A stretch of DNA of 64,000 nt from an uncultured Nodularia sp. (GCA_903911355.1 CAIWDD010000023.1:53087-117086), one strand, 5' to 3'. Positions 9,091-18,612 are shown, counted from the first letter of the stretch. Numbers and translations are program-made. The notes: a model not told the origin generated them from the sequence alone.

Positions 9091-9166
9091 ATTATAAATC
9101 TTGTGGGGTGGGCATCGGTGCCCGCCCTTTTGTATCTAACTCAGATGAGATACGCTGTAAATTCGT
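9091..9166 (+). repeat. dispersed intergenic repeat, copy 1
   Basis: This stretch (ATAAATCTTGTGGGGTGGGC, then TCGGTGCCCGCCC, then CTAACTCAGATGAGAT and CGCTGTAAATTC) matches the reverse complement of 47978-48075 over its whole length, apart from a 23-bp insertion in the other copy. The GGGTGGGCA/TGCCCGCCC arms form a 9-bp hairpin followed by TTTTG, so this copy could also act as a terminator. Confidence 0.75.
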
Positions 9167-9251
9167 TTAAGTGCAGTTTTCGCCAAAATTGGTATAAGTT
9201 ATGATTCATGACTCGAATACCATAACTTAAACAATTGCATCGAAATTATCA

Positions 9252-11330
9252 ATGGTGAACTCTACTTTCGTGACCAAATTCTATGTCAATCCTATCCAAG
9301 GGAATGATACTAATCCTGGTTCTCGGTCTAGTCCCTTTAGAACTCTCACCCGGGCTTTAAAGTCCACCAAAACACCCCTAATTATTCAGTTGACATCTGG
9401 GACTTATAGTGTGGCCAATGGTGAGGTGTTTCCCCTAGTTATTTCTGCGGGGGTGACATTAGTAGGTAACGAAGCGAAAAAAGGTGTGGGGATTGTGATT
9501 TCCGGGAGTGGTGAGTATCAAACTTCTAGTTTTGGTAGACAAAATATCACATTACTGTTGCAAGATAATGCCAGTCTCTTGGGTGTGACTGTGATTAACC
9601 CCATGTCTAAAGGGACTGGGGTCTGGATTTCATCGTCAGCAAAAAATGTGGCTAACAATACCTTAAGTAACTGTGGTAGGGAAGGTATATTTGTCACTGA
9701 TACTGCTAAACCGGCCATTGTAGATAATGTCTTTAGGCAAAATGCTGCCAGTGGCTTGATGATGGCGCGTCATAGTAAGGGTGAAGTGCTGCGGAATGTC
9801 TTTGAGCAAAACCCCTTGGGTATTGCCATCAGTGACTATGCCGCCCCATTAATAGCAAATAACATCATATCAAATAACCGTCTAGCGATCGCCCTGTCTC
9901 GCCACGCTAGACCTGTACTGCGTCACAATCGAATTACACAAAATACCCGGGGGGGGATGTTAGTTAATGGTAACGCCATTCCTGATTTAGGCAATAACCA
10001 AGACCCAGCTGGGAATGTTTTTGAGTATAACGGTCAATTCGATTTACACAATACCACACCAGAAACACTGGTTTCAGCAGGTAATAAATTAAATCCCACC
10101 CAAGTTAAGGGTAGGGTAGATTTTATAGCTGTCCTCCAAGAGCATCCTCAAAGCCTCTCAGCTAACAGCAGTATTTTTCCTGACTTAGCTGGACATTGGT
10201 CAGCAGCTTTTGTGGAAGCATTGGCGAGGAGGGGTGTCATTAGCGGCTTTCCCGATGGTACTTTTGCCCCGGATAGCGCCATGACTCGCGCTCAGTATGC
10301 AGCCATCATTGCCAAAAGTTTCCAGTTACCAACAATAAATATTAATAGTAAATTTACGGATGTAAATCCCAGTTTTTGGGCAGCATCAGCGATTTCCCAA
10401 AGCGCCGAAATGGGTTTTATTAGTGGGTTTCCTGATGGGACGTTTAGAGGCGGACAAAATTTGACCAGAGTACAGGCTATAGTATCTATAGTTAGTGGAT
10501 TAAAACTCACAGGGGGTCATCCCCAGGTGTTGAACCTGTACCGCGATCGCGCTCAAATCCCTACTTATGCCATTAATGCCGTAGCAGTGGCTACCCAAGC
10601 ATTGCTGGTGCTGAACTATCCCCAAGCAGAAGAATTAGAACCTATGCGAGATATAACTCGTGGCGAAGTGGCCGCATTAATTTATCAAGGGTTAGTAGCC
10701 AGCAGTCAGGAAAAGGTCATCCCTTCACCCTATATTGTCAGCCCCGATATTGATCTCCCTAGCTTTACAGACATTATGGGACATTGGGCAGAACCATTTA
10801 TTCGGGGATTAGCCAGGATGAATTTAACTAGTGGTTTTGCTGATGGTAGCTACCAGCCAGATCAACCCATGACCCGTGCCCAATATGCCGCTTTAGTAGC
10901 TGCTGCCTTTAAGCCCACACCCAAACGCCCCGCACCTGAGTTTACAGACGTATTGCCGGATTTTTGGGCTGATCAAGCCTTGCAAATTGCCGCTAGGGGT
11001 GGCTTTGTCAGTGGATTTAGAGATGGCACTTTCCGACCCGGGCAAAATGTGCAAAGGTTACAGGTAATTGTTTCCTTAGTGAATGGACTGACTCTACCAA
11101 AGGCTGACGATAATACTTTACTCACTTATACTGATGATCATACAATTCCCGATTATGCGCGTCAAGCAGTGGAGACTGCCACACAGCACAGAATTGTTGT
11201 CAACTACCCTGACCCTAAACAACTTGTACCCCAGAGGGAAGCAACACGTGGGGAGGTGGCCGCAATGGTCTATCAGGCATTAGTTGCAATCCAGCGAACC
11301 TCAACTATTAATTCACCCTATATTGTTTAG
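9252..11330 (+). CDS. DUF1565 beta-helix protein with SLH domains
   Basis: Residues 8-290 are a DUF1565/right-handed parallel beta-helix region (FYVNPIQGNDTNPGSRSSPF, then short repeats such as ANNIISNNRLAIAL). From about 305 on there are two triplets of S-layer-homology motifs, for example FPDLAGHW...GVISGFPDGTF and FTDIMGHW...NLTSGFADGSY. SLH domains bind peptidoglycan-linked polymer and beta-helices often bind or cut polysaccharide, so a cell-envelope role is inferred. No signal peptide is visible at the N-terminus, and a TAA at 9228-9230 in frame rules out an upstream extension. That is odd for an SLH protein. The beta-helix part is paralogous to the product of 12315-13910. Confidence 0.85.
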   Translation: MVNSTFVTKFYVNPIQGNDTNPGSRSSPFRTLTRALKSTKTPLIIQLTSGTYSVANGEVFPLVISAGVTLVGNEAKKGVGIVISGSGEYQTSSFGRQNITLLLQDNASLLGVTVINPMSKGTGVWISSSAKNVANNTLSNCGREGIFVTDTAKPAIVDNVFRQNAASGLMMARHSKGEVLRNVFEQNPLGIAISDYAAPLIANNIISNNRLAIALSRHARPVLRHNRITQNTRGGMLVNGNAIPDLGNNQDPAGNVFEYNGQFDLHNTTPETLVSAGNKLNPTQVKGRVDFIAVLQEHPQSLSANSSIFPDLAGHWSAAFVEALARRGVISGFPDGTFAPDSAMTRAQYAAIIAKSFQLPTININSKFTDVNPSFWAASAISQSAEMGFISGFPDGTFRGGQNLTRVQAIVSIVSGLKLTGGHPQVLNLYRDRAQIPTYAINAVAVATQALLVLNYPQAEELEPMRDITRGEVAALIYQGLVASSQEKVIPSPYIVSPDIDLPSFTDIMGHWAEPFIRGLARMNLTSGFADGSYQPDQPMTRAQYAALVAAAFKPTPKRPAPEFTDVLPDFWADQALQIAARGGFVSGFRDGTFRPGQNVQRLQVIVSLVNGLTLPKADDNTLLTYTDDHTIPDYARQAVETATQHRIVVNYPDPKQLVPQREATRGEVAAMVYQALVAIQRTSTINSPYIV

Positions 11331-11479
11331 AGAGTCAGCAGTTGAACAAGTAAAATGAAAAACACAATGTATGATGATCAGCCAGGAAACTCTCGGGAAA
11401 GAATGCTATACCAAAAAACACCATAGGCTATGAAGGATGGCTAGACAATTTATACCCCTATTCTGAACCCAATAGCGCC

Positions 11480-12172
11480 ATGTTAAGCACAGAGTCAGAA
11501 ATCTCTGCCGAATTGGCAGCCGCTCTATTAACCCATTACAGTTTTGATCTCAGTGGATATACTGCCAGGGATCTAATTAACCGTTGGCAAACCCAATATC
11601 CACTCAACTGGCTGCACTTGGCAGTGATTGAGGCGCTATATCAAGGTCGCTATAAAGCCATCTCAGTGCAACAAATATTACTATTTTGGCAACGCCGCGG
11701 TCAGGTGATTTATCATTTCAATATGGAATTTGAACGCCTGATTTGTAGCAAATTTCCCGAAAGCTTAACTCAACAGGCTACACCAGTTCTACCTGCTATT
11801 AACAAACCAATTCGCCATGGATCAGCATCTACTGATAAACCAGTGACAACTAATTCCTTACCACATGATCTAAAAAATGGCTATAGGGAAACTCACACCA
11901 CCACCCAACAAGGGATCAACTCACAAGAGGAGGAGAAAAACAGAACATTAGTATCTACCGGTGTGAACCTTGCTGTGTCTGGTAGTGATTCCAGGCTGAA
12001 CTTACCAAGGTATCATGAGACAAATTCCCCATTACCCAAACCTGACCAGCAGACAAAGCTCATAGCATCATCTGCTAGTCATCCACCCATTGGACAATTT
12101 ACTCCAGCAACCGGTAATTACTCTGATTCATTTACATCAAAACTAAAAGCGATGTCGGATGAAAAGAGATAA
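11480..12172 (+). CDS. conserved cyanobacterial hypothetical protein
   Basis: The 230-residue protein has a compact N-terminal helical region (residues 1-100, including NWLHLAVIEALYQGRYKAIS and ILLFWQRRGQVIYHF) and a long low-complexity, Ser/Thr/Gln-rich and probably disordered tail (105-230). I recognise the N-terminal pattern as conserved in cyanobacteria but know no function. No good ribosome-binding site precedes the ATG. The frame is open for about 34 codons upstream and encodes GYEGWLDNLYPYSEPNSA just before the Met, which looks protein-like but has no ATG, GTG or TTG, so the true start is uncertain. It lies between two DUF1565 genes. Confidence 0.65.
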   Translation: MLSTESEISAELAAALLTHYSFDLSGYTARDLINRWQTQYPLNWLHLAVIEALYQGRYKAISVQQILLFWQRRGQVIYHFNMEFERLICSKFPESLTQQATPVLPAINKPIRHGSASTDKPVTTNSLPHDLKNGYRETHTTTQQGINSQEEEKNRTLVSTGVNLAVSGSDSRLNLPRYHETNSPLPKPDQQTKLIASSASHPPIGQFTPATGNYSDSFTSKLKAMSDEKR

Positions 12173-12247
12173 CTGTCTATGGCTTAGGAATGACTCTCTA
12201 CTGACTATTAATAAAAATTCTTACCTGCTTTTAGTCAAAGACTGGTC

Positions 12248-12276
12248 ACCTCACCCGGACTGTTTGGGGGTGAGGT
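12248..12276. terminator. hairpin between convergent genes
   Basis: ACCTCACCC/GGGTGAGGT forms a 9-bp stem with an 11-nt loop. It sits between the convergent genes ending at 12172 and 12315 and probably serves both. There is no strong T-run. Confidence 0.45.
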
Positions 12277-12314
12277 AAGTGTATTTCACAAGCCAGGTTA
12301 TGCTTTCGCACAAA

Positions 12315-13910
12315 TCATTTTAATGGTTCCATTATAGTTCTTAAACCCAAACTTTTGAGGACATTGAGGATTTCATCGGCATTATTGCGATCGCTAAACA
12401 CTCCCACTTGCATCACTCTGCGACCTTGTCGGACAGTAGGAAATGCTTCTGGTACTAAGTTTAACACTAGATCTCGTTCCTGATTATTTGTGATATTAAC
12501 TACAACGCGGTAGCGTAAACCCGGCGGATCTTCAGTAGATGCGATGCTCTGAGTGGGAGGAGTATTGGGAGGAGTATTGGGATTGGGAATTGGTAACAGA
12601 GGTGATTCACCAAAGGGAGGCGCTTGACCTGGAGATGACGACTGGGGGGCTACAAATTCCACAATATTAGGATCAATCTGTAGATAATTCCTCTGTGATT
12701 GATCAGCTTGGTTTGGCTGACTGGGAGCAGAAGAGATAATTTCTTCATTGGCTGGGATTGTCTGGATGGGAGGATTGGCGAGGGTAGGCCGCTGAGGGTT
12801 TTGACCTATGGGTGCTGTTCGAGCTTGAAAGTCTACGTTACCAATAATGCGATTTGGGAACAGGTTATTACCAACTGCAGGAATCCTCTGGTTACTCCCA
12901 CTTGCATTAATATCATAGCCCATATTATTGCGAAATTGGTTTCCACCTACTTCAGTCATAGTACCTAGGTTTGGCATTGCTGGGGTGAGAACCACTAAAC
13001 CATCTTCCCTACTACCTTGAATTAAATTCTGCCTTAAAATCGGCCGAGCATTACCTTGTACTATGATGCCATACCGATTGTTTTGAATTTGATTACTGCC
13101 CAATATAGGCGCAGCATTGTCAGTAATATTGATGCCAAATCCTGTTTGCTCAAAAACATTTTCCCGCACTTGCGCCTGGGAATTACCGCCAATGGTCATA
13201 CCATTCGCCCCATTACGATGAAAGTAATTCTGCCTAATTGTAGGGGAGCTGTTACCACTGATAGAGATCCCATCCTGAGTATTGCGGGTAAATGTATTGT
13301 TTGTGATCACAGGATTGCTGGACTCAACCCACAAACCATAACCACGGGGCTGGGGATTTGTGACCGTTACCCCACTTAACTCAGCCTTGTCTGCACCGAC
13401 GATAGTGACGTTTTGAGCGCCAAAGCTGCGACTAAGGAATATTCCACCACCTCTAATTGTAATTCCCTGTCCTTTGCTGGGACTATCTCCTTGAATCACA
13501 ACACCCGGTTTGAGGTTGAGGGGAAAAATCTCCCCAGTCTCAGCAGTATAATTACCAGGGAAGAGGATAATCATTGTATTGGGAGTCGCTACTTGCAAGG
13601 CGTGGGTAATAGTTTGGAAAGGAGCGCTCTGAGTACCATTACCTGAAGTGTTATTTCCCAGACGGGGGTTGACAAATAACATTTTCACTTCAGACCTTGT
13701 GCTTTCACCCTGGGAGGTCTGAGGTATTTGAGCCGAAACCCTACCCGAACCGACACCCAGTACAGTTATAGTTATTACTCCTAAGCCTAGGGTGAAAGAT
13801 AAGATGGAAGAAACCAAAAACCAGACTAATTCCTGGGAAGAATTTGATTGATCAAGGTTGCGAGTTAGCTGTAATTGCAGGAGCTTTGCTTGAGAATATT
13901 GAGAATACAT
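12315..13910 (-). CDS. exported DUF1565 beta-helix protein with SPOR-like end
   Basis: The 531-residue protein has a hydrophobic signal/anchor segment (about 28-52), then a DUF1565 beta-helix (about 75-355) with repeats such as SGNSSPTIRQNYFHRNGANG. A Pro/Gln-rich linker (360-455) follows. The last 70 residues (YRVVVNITNNQ...MQVGVFSDRNNADEIL) resemble a SPOR-type fold that in other proteins binds denuded peptidoglycan. It probably sits at the envelope. It is a paralogue of the SLH protein 1 kb away: the beta-helix start VNPRLGNNTSGNGTQSAPFQ parallels VNPIQGNDTNPGSRSSPF. The two share a fold but use different wall-binding modules. Confidence 0.82.
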   Translation of the reverse strand: MYSQYSQAKLLQLQLTRNLDQSNSSQELVWFLVSSILSFTLGLGVITITVLGVGSGRVSAQIPQTSQGESTRSEVKMLFVNPRLGNNTSGNGTQSAPFQTITHALQVATPNTMIILFPGNYTAETGEIFPLNLKPGVVIQGDSPSKGQGITIRGGGIFLSRSFGAQNVTIVGADKAELSGVTVTNPQPRGYGLWVESSNPVITNNTFTRNTQDGISISGNSSPTIRQNYFHRNGANGMTIGGNSQAQVRENVFEQTGFGINITDNAAPILGSNQIQNNRYGIIVQGNARPILRQNLIQGSREDGLVVLTPAMPNLGTMTEVGGNQFRNNMGYDINASGSNQRIPAVGNNLFPNRIIGNVDFQARTAPIGQNPQRPTLANPPIQTIPANEEIISSAPSQPNQADQSQRNYLQIDPNIVEFVAPQSSSPGQAPPFGESPLLPIPNPNTPPNTPPTQSIASTEDPPGLRYRVVVNITNNQERDLVLNLVPEAFPTVRQGRRVMQVGVFSDRNNADEILNVLKSLGLRTIMEPLK

Positions 13911-13946
13911 AATTGGGATAAATCCACTTTCGATAAATGCTAATAA

Positions 13947-14076
13947 TATAGGACTTATGCGGCTCTAATCATATCTTAACTGGGGGTGGAAAGTGCAATC
14001 CTCACAATCAGGCAAAGATCAGCCCTGAATGCCAGCAAAAAATATAATTTTTTATGACCGGTGTCTAAGTCCTATA
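13947..14076. mobile_element. MITE-like element with 11-bp inverted ends
   Basis: A 130-bp segment is bounded by perfect inverted repeats TATAGGACTTA (13947-13957) and TAAGTCCTATA (14066-14076). It holds no reading frame. The end sequence resembles motifs dispersed in Nostocales genomes. No clear target-site duplication is visible. Confidence 0.45.
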
Positions 14077-14181
14077 ATACAGTTTTTATCCCCTGAGAAT
14101 GAAGAATGTCAATCATTGGTATTATGCGATCGCTCACAGTCATCAACCTGGTAATTGTGAGAATCAATACTAGAAGCAAGC

Positions 14182-14572
14182 ATGAACAGTTTGATTTCGG
14201 CCATTGTCTTAGCCACCACACATTTATTTGCAGGTAAACTAAGATTTCTCAAATATCAAGGGTTTATTATTATTTTCTTTGGCGATGGCGCTGCATTTTG
14301 TGGTTAATGATCATGGTTTGCGTCAACATCACAAAATAATCTATGACAAAATTGGTCGTTGGCTATTATCAATAGCGATAATTGTGGGTTGGTTCCTTGG
14401 TTCGGTTACGGAAATTAATCAGGCTATTGTTGCGGTTTTATTTGCGTTTTTAGCTGGTGGTATTGTCCTCAATGTTCTGAAGGAAGAACTACCAGAAGAG
14501 AGAGAAAGCTGCTTTTGGGCATTTGCTTGTGGTACATTGAGCTATGCAATTCTTTTATTAGCTGTGCAATAG
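14182..14572 (+). pseudogene. cyanobacterial membrane protein, internally deleted
   Basis: Two frames join into a broken gene. From ATG 14182, frame 1 gives MNSLISAIVLATTHLFAGKL and RFLKYQG before running to TAA. A second frame, open from about 14258, gives GLLLFSLAMALHFVVNDHGL and continues to AILLLAVQ at the stop 14570-14572 with further membrane helices (WLLSIAIIVGWFLGS, AIVAVLFAFLAGGIVLNV). The halves look like the start and end of one multi-spanning cyanobacterial protein, with the middle (well over 100 residues by my recollection of the family) deleted and the frame shifted near 14245-14262. The later frame alone could start at TTG 14279, but it lacks the N-terminal part, so I call it a pseudogene. 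Confidence 0.65.
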
Positions 14573-14919
14573 CTGTTGGGGATTGCACTTGATGGCAATG
14601 ATTGATTGACTTTGCCCAAATAAATTACACAATAAAAGTTACTAGACCTGCTGATAAATAATTCTCTATTAGGGAAAAAAAGATATTTTGTGTGTTATTC
14701 AGGTGAATTGCTGAATATATGCTTTTTGTTCAGTTGAAGATATATGATAATATCATTCTGAAATCTTTGCTGTTTCATCTATCTAGCCAGTAATGTATGT
14801 ATAAAAATATATTAAGTTTCTACTTGTTTTTGATGTTACCGTACTAGAAATTTTTGATCAAAATGTCTCAAAGTTTTGATATTACCCCACTGAATGCAAG
14901 TAATAATAGGGTTGTTGTT

Positions 14920-15969
14920 ATGGTGGAGCCAAACAGCCAAAAAGCGCAAATACAGCCAGCTGTTTACCGGATTTTAGATGCTAATCTAGACCGATCCCGG
15001 GAAGGATTGCGAATTATCGAAGAATGGTGTCGCTTTGGGTTAAATAACGCGCAATTGGTTGGGGAATGCAAGTACCTGCGTCAAGAATTGGCTCATTGGC
15101 ATACTGCGGAACTGCGGGCGGCGCGAGATACACCCGGTGATCCCGGTACGGAATTGACCCATCCGCAGGAAGAACAACGCTCTAGCATTGGGGCGCTATT
15201 ACAAGCAAACTTTTGTCGTGTCCAAGAAGCAATGCGGGTGCTCGAAGAATACGGCAAGCTTTACCATCCCGATATGGGTAGAGCTTTGAAGCAGATGCGT
15301 TATCGTGTTTATACTCTAGAAACTAGTTTAATGGGCTACCAGCGTCATCAACTACTGTGGCGATCGCACTTATATCTAGTGACTGCTCCCGCAGAAAATT
15401 TGCTCCCACAGGTGGAAGCAGCACTCAAGGCTGGATTAAGCCTTGTGCAGTACCGGGAGAAAACTGCTGATGATTATATACGTGTAGAACGGGCAACAAA
15501 ATTAAGGGAACTATGTCATACATACGGTGCTTTATTTATCGTTAATGACAGAGTAGATTTAGCTTTGGCCGTGGATGCAGATGGTGTACATTTGGGACAA
15601 CAAGATATGCCTATTGCCATGGCTAGACAATTACTAGGACACCAACGTTTGATAGGGCGTTCTACTACCAATCCGGAAGAAATGCAAAAGGCAATTGCTG
15701 AAGGTGCAGATTATATTGGTGTAGGTCCAGTTTATGAGACCCCCACGAAAGCAAATAAGCCAGCAGCGGGCTTACAATATGTTACCTACGCCGCCCAACA
15801 TAGCTCAATTCCTTGGTTTGCCATTGGGGGTATAGATACAAATAATATCAACGATGTGATCGCAGCGGGAGCGGAACGTGTAGCGGTGGTACGAGCTATC
15901 ATCCAAGCGGAACAGCCGACCTTGGTAACACAATATTTGATTTCCCAGCTTCATCACATCCAACCATAA
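14920..15969 (+). CDS. thiE: thiamine-phosphate synthase (cyanobacterial long form)
   Basis: ThiE joins HMP-PP to thiazole phosphate to give thiamine monophosphate. The protein has an N-terminal helical extension typical of cyanobacterial ThiE (VYRILDANLDRSREGLRIIE, residues about 15-34, to about 140), then the TIM-barrel ThiE domain (about 145-345) with LVQYREKTADD, LFIVNDRVDLALAVDADG, VHLGQQDMP and GADYIGVGPVYETPTK. I chose ATG 14920 (MVEPNSQKAQ) because AGGG lies 8 nt before it and cyanobacterial homologues, as I recall, start there; ATG 14863 or TTG 14854 would add about 20 residues. thiS follows 25 bp later and is probably co-transcribed. No TPP riboswitch is visible upstream. Confidence 0.93.
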   Translation: MVEPNSQKAQIQPAVYRILDANLDRSREGLRIIEEWCRFGLNNAQLVGECKYLRQELAHWHTAELRAARDTPGDPGTELTHPQEEQRSSIGALLQANFCRVQEAMRVLEEYGKLYHPDMGRALKQMRYRVYTLETSLMGYQRHQLLWRSHLYLVTAPAENLLPQVEAALKAGLSLVQYREKTADDYIRVERATKLRELCHTYGALFIVNDRVDLALAVDADGVHLGQQDMPIAMARQLLGHQRLIGRSTTNPEEMQKAIAEGADYIGVGPVYETPTKANKPAAGLQYVTYAAQHSSIPWFAIGGIDTNNINDVIAAGAERVAVVRAIIQAEQPTLVTQYLISQLHHIQP

Positions 15970-15994
15970 CCAGTTGATAAATCAGCACTTTAAG

Positions 15995-16207
15995 ATGTCT
16001 AATCAGATTACACTCCAGGTAAATGGCGAAGCCCGTAGTTGCTCCTCCCAAACCCTGTTACCAGATTTACTGCAACAGTTCGGTTTTAATCCCCGTTTAG
16101 TAGCGGTGGAATATAATGGTGAAATTTTACACCGTCAATTTTGGCCAGAAACACAAATGCAGCCAGGCGATCGCTTAGAAATAGTCACCATTGTAGGTGG
16201 TGGTTAA
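15995..16207 (+). CDS. thiS: sulfur carrier protein ThiS
   Basis: ThiS carries sulfur as a C-terminal thiocarboxylate for thiazole synthesis by ThiG. The 70-residue ubiquitin-like protein ends IVTIVGGG, giving the C-terminal Gly-Gly needed for adenylation. The ATG at 15995 (MSNQITLQVNGE) is preferred over an upstream TTG at 15974. The pairing with thiE makes a thiamine unit. The TAA stop overlaps the stop of the convergent glycosyltransferase gene. Confidence 0.93.
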   Translation: MSNQITLQVNGEARSCSSQTLLPDLLQQFGFNPRLVAVEYNGEILHRQFWPETQMQPGDRLEIVTIVGGG

Positions 16208-17436
16208 TTCAACACACCATTAGGGATAGGTTCAGATAGGTACAGCGAACGGTAAAGGGTTTTGCGTCTGGCTAATTGTTTACCTTTGCGACCGAGTTTT
16301 TCACGTAAATGCTGGTCGTTACACAATCGTTTGAAAGCCTGAAAAACTTCGTATCCAGATTTGGGATTCACGAGAATCCCATTTTCTTCATGGCGAACTA
16401 TATCAATCACCGAGCCTAAACGAGAAGCAATCACAGGCTTACCGAAATAATTTGCTTCTAAGTAAACAATACCAAAACCCTGTATACATTCCTTGGGATC
16501 TAAGGAAGTGAGCATCGCAAACAGATCACAAGCTGCATAATAACCAGCTAATTCCTCATCGGGTATATGTCCGGTCAAGTGTACTCGCTTGTCTACTCGC
16601 AAGCGCTGGGCTAATTTTTTTAATGCAGGTTCACATGGCCCTTGTCCGCAAAGTATATAGTAAACATCAAGTCCAATTGTGAGTAGCAGTGGTAAGTTTT
16701 CAATCACACGATCAAAGCTTTTTTCCTTGACTAACCTTCCTACCGAAAGAATTACTATTGCTGTTTCCGGAATATTGTACGCTTCCCGCACCCGTTGACG
16801 TAAATCATCAAAATTAGCTTGATTCTTTTCAATACCAAATTTTTCTGGTCTGACTATAGGTTGAATGACATGGGTGGGAGTGGTTAAGCGGAAAGTTTTG
16901 TGGAGATAATCTTGGGTGACGTAACTATTACAAACAATTCCCTCGGCGCGTTTCAGGGTCAATTTGAAGAGCGATCGCCATATGGGATTATTTAAACTCT
17001 CAAGAATATCGCTACCATGGAGATACATAAAAAAGCGTATGGGTAGGATATAGCTCAATAGTAATAATGCTGGAAAATCGTAGCCGTGACCCCATTCAAT
17101 ATAACGGTAATGATAACGAAAATAGAGTTTGATGGCTAGCACAAATGAGCAGACTAAATCGATAGTAGGTTGTAATAGACTTCCCAGAAAATTACCCAAC
17201 CAGTATCGACAATTGATCCAGCGATATACAGGAAATTCTTGAGCCGCATCAAATACTTGATCGCCAGAACAAGCAGATGTGAGAACAACTACTCTTTCTG
17301 GGTCTTGAACACAGCGATTATAGAGATATTCCCCAATCACTGCTTTTTTTGGCAAAAATAGATGGGATATCACTAATATATCAGGATTTGCCCTTTCCTG
17401 TCTAATTTTTGTTCGTAGTTGTGAGATATGTTCCAT
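16204..17436 (-). CDS. glycosyltransferase family 4 protein
   Basis: The 410-residue protein is GT-B, family GT4-like: an N-domain with SHLFLPKKAVIGEYLYN and YLHGSDIL (an acceptor/nucleotide loop), then the C-domain with VGRLVKEKSFDRVI and VHLTGHIPDEELAGYYAACD. The nucleotide-sugar motif reads QGFGIVYLEA; the first Glu of the usual EX7E is replaced by Gln, which occurs in some active members but should be noted. It probably builds polysaccharide or glycolipid; sugar and acceptor are unknown. It converges with thiS, the two stop codons overlapping by 3-4 bp. Confidence 0.87.
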   Translation of the reverse strand: MEHISQLRTKIRQERANPDILVISHLFLPKKAVIGEYLYNRCVQDPERVVVLTSACSGDQVFDAAQEFPVYRWINCRYWLGNFLGSLLQPTIDLVCSFVLAIKLYFRYHYRYIEWGHGYDFPALLLLSYILPIRFFMYLHGSDILESLNNPIWRSLFKLTLKRAEGIVCNSYVTQDYLHKTFRLTTPTHVIQPIVRPEKFGIEKNQANFDDLRQRVREAYNIPETAIVILSVGRLVKEKSFDRVIENLPLLLTIGLDVYYILCGQGPCEPALKKLAQRLRVDKRVHLTGHIPDEELAGYYAACDLFAMLTSLDPKECIQGFGIVYLEANYFGKPVIASRLGSVIDIVRHEENGILVNPKSGYEVFQAFKRLCNDQHLREKLGRKGKQLARRKTLYRSLYLSEPIPNGVLN

Positions 17437-18612
17437 GCTAATTTTTGATCAGTTGAATTTAAAAGATATGTAAGCCTTAATACTAGAATTTAGGTCAATG
17501 TTTAGATGGATTGAAATTCTAGTAATTGAACTGACTAACTTGGTAAGTATTGACTATGTTGTACCTCAAGCCAAGAAGTTAACCACATAGGAAACAAAAT
17601 ACTTACTAACGGAACTTAAACTTGAAATTTGAGTGATTTCGCCATTTACAACTTCTTAAATCCTCAAATTCCCCTCGCCATGGATGTTATATATACTAAC
17701 TAGTGAGTACAGAGCTTCGTGTTCATTTAAGCGAAAAATAGGCTATTTTTTTATTTTCGCTAATAGCTATCATTCACAAGGCTGGAATTTGTACTTTTAT
17801 CACCAGGTTTTTTCGCACTCTGAATTAATGCGTAAGACTTGAGATAAGTATAGATAATTACCTCTGTTTAGGAGATAGACAATTCCACTTTTGTCTCCTT
17901 ACTTGAGGGAATAAATTACACATCTTTCATCTATATTTTATAACATTCAACATGGGAAATTATTGATGATTTATGTGAAGTTTCTGTAAATTATTTTAGG
18001 GGTAAATAAATTTCACCAAGTTGATAATTTTAGTCAAAAATAATCCCCCATAAATCGGCTAATAATCCCGATTTAATGACTAAAACACTGCTGGAAAAAT
18101 ATTAAATAATTGTCTAGATTAATACCTTATCCTAAATAAACTTCGATGTCATGCCAAAATGCCCAAAAAATATGATTTACTGGTACTCTATATCTTAGAT
18201 TTTGTCGAATTTCCGGAAAATTATCCTCTTTTTCTGATAATGCTGAACTTGTTAATCCGCTGGCTGCATAGTTAATACTAATACAAGTAAAAGTGATACA
18301 TTACCGAGCTATTGTTAATAGCGAGTATATCTGTCATATCTGGACTGGGGTAGCTATACCCTTACTGATGATTATGACTGGTCTGACATCATATAAATTG
18401 TCCGTATCCTTCATGTACGGTTATCTACCACAGAAATCCCCCCTGGGCTGACTGTCTAATCCCCATAGGACGCGGTAAATTAGATATATATCAAAAAAGT
18501 GAATGTTAAAAACAGCTAGTGTCAATCAAAAACTCACTAGTTCCAGTAAGTAAAAGATTTTTGAGAACCTAGAAAGCAATCATAACTAATACAATTTCTA
18601 AGCGGCTCTGTT
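17437..18612. other. 1.2-kb spacer without recognised gene
   Basis: No open frame longer than about 60 codons with coding character, no tRNA and no known RNA was found here. It is A+T-rich. One imperfect hairpin lies near 17724-17770 (GCGAAAAATAG...TATTTTCGC). The first 100 bp must hold the promoter of the GT4 gene (reading left) and the last 100 bp that of the DUF1517 gene (reading right). Confidence 0.6.

Noticed and set aside
14279..14572. A complete 97-codon gene starting at TTG
   Set aside because: The sequence just upstream in the same frame is coding-like (LLLFSLAMALHF), and a matching N-terminal part stands in another frame, so it is better described as part of a pseudogene.
14573..14919. 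TPP riboswitch upstream of thiE
   Set aside because: I found no THI-box CUGAGA/ACCUGA pattern in the spacer.
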